Shown in pieces: positions 5,530-6,864 of a stretch of DNA of 6,864 nt. The stretch is from the NCBI GenBank assembly GCA_003133505.1, contig PKXT01000347.1, positions 1 to 6,864 of the forward strand, given 5' to 3'. The position numbers were made by a program, and so were the translations under genes. Each line of letters begins with the position of its first letter. Within the stretch, counting starts at the first letter, position 1. Origin of the DNA: Acidobacteriota bacterium (GTDB lineage: Bacteria > Acidobacteriota > Terriglobia > Acidiferrales > UBA7541). A model generated the notes under the pieces. That model was not told where the DNA came from. It searched no databases and saw only the letters and a list, made by a program, of their open reading frames with translations.

Positions 5530-6864
5530 ATGCGGCTCAAGACCAAACTCGTCCTTGCCATCACCGGACTCGTCTTTTGCGTGGTGGTGGTTTTCTCCTG
5601 GATCTGGCTGAGCCAGCTGCTCCAGCAGCACATCGAACAGTCCTGGTCGACGACCGACTACCTCGCCCACAACGTGCTGTTTCAGATGCGCGGCGCCCTG
5701 GATAACGGCCTGCGCGACCGCCATTTCGACCCCAACGATCCGGTCGCGGTGCGCGCCGCTGTCGCCGATTCCCTGCGCCGCGATGCCGGCCTCAACTCGC
5801 TGCTCACTTCCATCGTCAACTACTCGCCGACCGTCCTCGACATCTCCATCGCCGACCGGCAGAACCGCGCCATCATCGCCGTGCCGGACTCCACTCTCGA
5901 CGATCAGGTCCTGCCCCACCGCCCCGATTACTCTGTCCTGCGCCGCCAGTCGGTGGTCCGCACCCTGCGTATCGTCTTTGGGCGGCCTCAGGTCTACAAC
6001 GTCTCCCTCGGCCTCGATCGCAACGATCAGCCCTTCCTCACCATTCGCATCGGCATCCGCACCACCTTTCTCGGCTCTGCCTTCAAACCCTGGCTGATTG
6101 AGTCCTTCAGCTTCATGGGGCTGGCCATGATCATCTCCATGATCGTCGCCGCCTTCGTGGCCAACCTCGCCCTCCAGCCCATCGAGCAGATCAGCGAGCG
6201 GCTCGACACGCTCGCTGCTCAGGAGGCTCCTGCAGATTCCCCCGCCACCCGCGAGGCCCGCCGCAGTATCGAACCGGACCTGCCCCAGGGCGGCGCTCTC
6301 GCCGAAGTGCCGGAACGCGAATCCCGCCGCAGCGGCGACGCCGTCGCCCAGGTTTCCGGCAAGATTGAACGCCTCGGCCAGCGCATCCGCAACGTCGAGG
6401 AAGTCTTCTCCGCCCTGCGGGAGAACCTCGACCAGATTCTCTCCAACCTGCAGGACGGCGTCATGCTTTTCACCCGCGATGCTCGAGCCGTCCTGGTCTC
6501 CAGCGCGGTCGAGCGCTTCCTTAACATCGGCCGCGAGCACATCTTTGGGGCGGAAGTCCGCGAGATTTTCGACCGCAATACGCGGCTCGGCCGCATCGTT
6601 CGCGACGCCTTCGAGGGCGGCATGTCCATTGTCCAGGAAGAAGTCACCACCGAAACCGGCCGCCGCGTCGAAGTTTCGCTCGATTTCATTCACGACTCGC
6701 AGTCCCGCGATCGGCATTCTCTGGGCGCGCTGCTGACCCTGCACGACCTGGAATCTGTCCGCGAGATCGAGACGGAGCTCGAGGTTTCGCGCCGTATGGC
6801 GTCCATCGGCCGCCTCACTGCCGGCGTCGGACACGAAGTCAAGAATCCCATCAATGCGATCGTG
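5530..6864 (+). CDS. Membrane sensor histidine kinase, HAMP-PAS-HisKA (3' end cut by window edge)
   Basis: The first 445 residues of a two-component sensor are present. TM1 is at about 8-31, followed by a periplasmic sensor of about 160 residues (32-190). Its SPTVLDISIADRQNRAIIAV stretch looks PAS/CACHE-like. TM2 is at about 193-214. The HAMP region begins with the usual proline (LQPIEQISERL, P217), and its second helix resembles AVAQVSGKIERLGQRI (271-286); between them lies an unusually long linker rich in Ala, Pro, Arg and Glu. A PAS domain covers about 297-408 (LDQILSNLQDGVMLF onward). The HisKA motif SIGRLTAGVGHEVKNPINAI follows, with H435 as phospho-acceptor. The HATPase domain must lie beyond the right edge. 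The H-box is of the NtrB/AtoS type, which commonly pairs with sigma-54 activators. The ATG at 5530 has no good ribosome site and there is no in-frame alternative just upstream. Codons are strongly G/C-ending, which also creates a long meaningless antisense frame. Confidence 0.93.
   Translation, partial: MRLKTKLVLAITGLVFCVVVVFSWIWLSQLLQQHIEQSWSTTDYLAHNVLFQMRGALDNGLRDRHFDPNDPVAVRAAVADSLRRDAGLNSLLTSIVNYSPTVLDISIADRQNRAIIAVPDSTLDDQVLPHRPDYSVLRRQSVVRTLRIVFGRPQVYNVSLGLDRNDQPFLTIRIGIRTTFLGSAFKPWLIESFSFMGLAMIISMIVAAFVANLALQPIEQISERLDTLAAQEAPADSPATREARRSIEPDLPQGGALAEVPERESRRSGDAVAQVSGKIERLGQRIRNVEEVFSALRENLDQILSNLQDGVMLFTRDARAVLVSSAVERFLNIGREHIFGAEVREIFDRNTRLGRIVRDAFEGGMSIVQEEVTTETGRRVEVSLDFIHDSQSRDRHSLGALLTLHDLESVREIETELEVSRRMASIGRLTAGVGHEVKNPINAIV

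Noticed and set aside
5503..6834. A 443-codon open frame on the minus strand covering nearly the whole kinase gene
   Set aside because: Its translation is rich in Gly, Ala, Asp and Glu and shows no domain pattern. It arises because the kinase codons almost all end in G or C, leaving the antisense frame without stops; the plus-strand frame has TM, HAMP, PAS and HisKA motifs.

Overview
The window comes from a moderately GC-rich Gram-negative-type bacterium. The gene styles (a complete cytochrome b6/subunit IV/cytochrome c fusion, NtrC-type signalling genes, a histidine kinase with a VGHEVKNPINAIV H-box, and a remnant of a secreted RQTGLPC-type haem protein) most resemble Acidobacteriota. That assignment is inference from remembered family resemblance, not a database search.

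Layout. (1) Positions 1-883, minus strand: the ATP-binding subunit of a CcmA-like (ABC-2 type) exporter, running off the left edge. (2) Positions 884-1181: a divergent intergenic region with a near-perfect 15-bp palindrome and a possible promoter. (3) Positions 1182-1405, plus strand: the decayed 5' end of a secreted c-type-haem protein gene, with a frameshift, a lost haem cysteine and a lost 3' part. It abuts (4) a compact electron-transfer operon at 1402-3785: a small monohaem cytochrome c, a Rieske iron-sulfur protein, and a cytochrome b fused to a C-terminal cytochrome c domain. (5) Positions 3786-4044: an intergenic region with a candidate promoter. (6) Positions 4045-5457: an NtrC-family sigma-54 activator whose receiver domain is badly degenerate. 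(7) Positions 5530-6864: a membrane histidine kinase, cut by the right edge just after its phospho-acceptor histidine.

How the genes work together. The three operon genes together specify a quinol:cytochrome c oxidoreductase (Rieske/cytochrome b complex). Quinol would be oxidised at the PEWY Qo site. One electron would go through the Rieske cluster to the fused haem c domain and on to the small soluble cytochrome c, the other across the membrane through the two b haems. There is no separate cytochrome c1 or cytochrome f gene, so the fused haem c domain probably takes that place. The signalling pair to the right (sigma-54 activator and kinase) is transcribed in the same direction but separated by about 260 bp. 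I found no -24/-12 promoter in front of the respiratory genes, so a regulatory link is not shown.

Nothing here is a clear unknown defence or mobile system. The points most worth a second look are the phosphorylation-degenerate receiver on an otherwise intact sigma-54 activator, the b6-IV-c triple fusion without the b6 haem-c_i cysteine, the haem-protein pseudogene, and an abrupt codon-usage change inside the activator gene.
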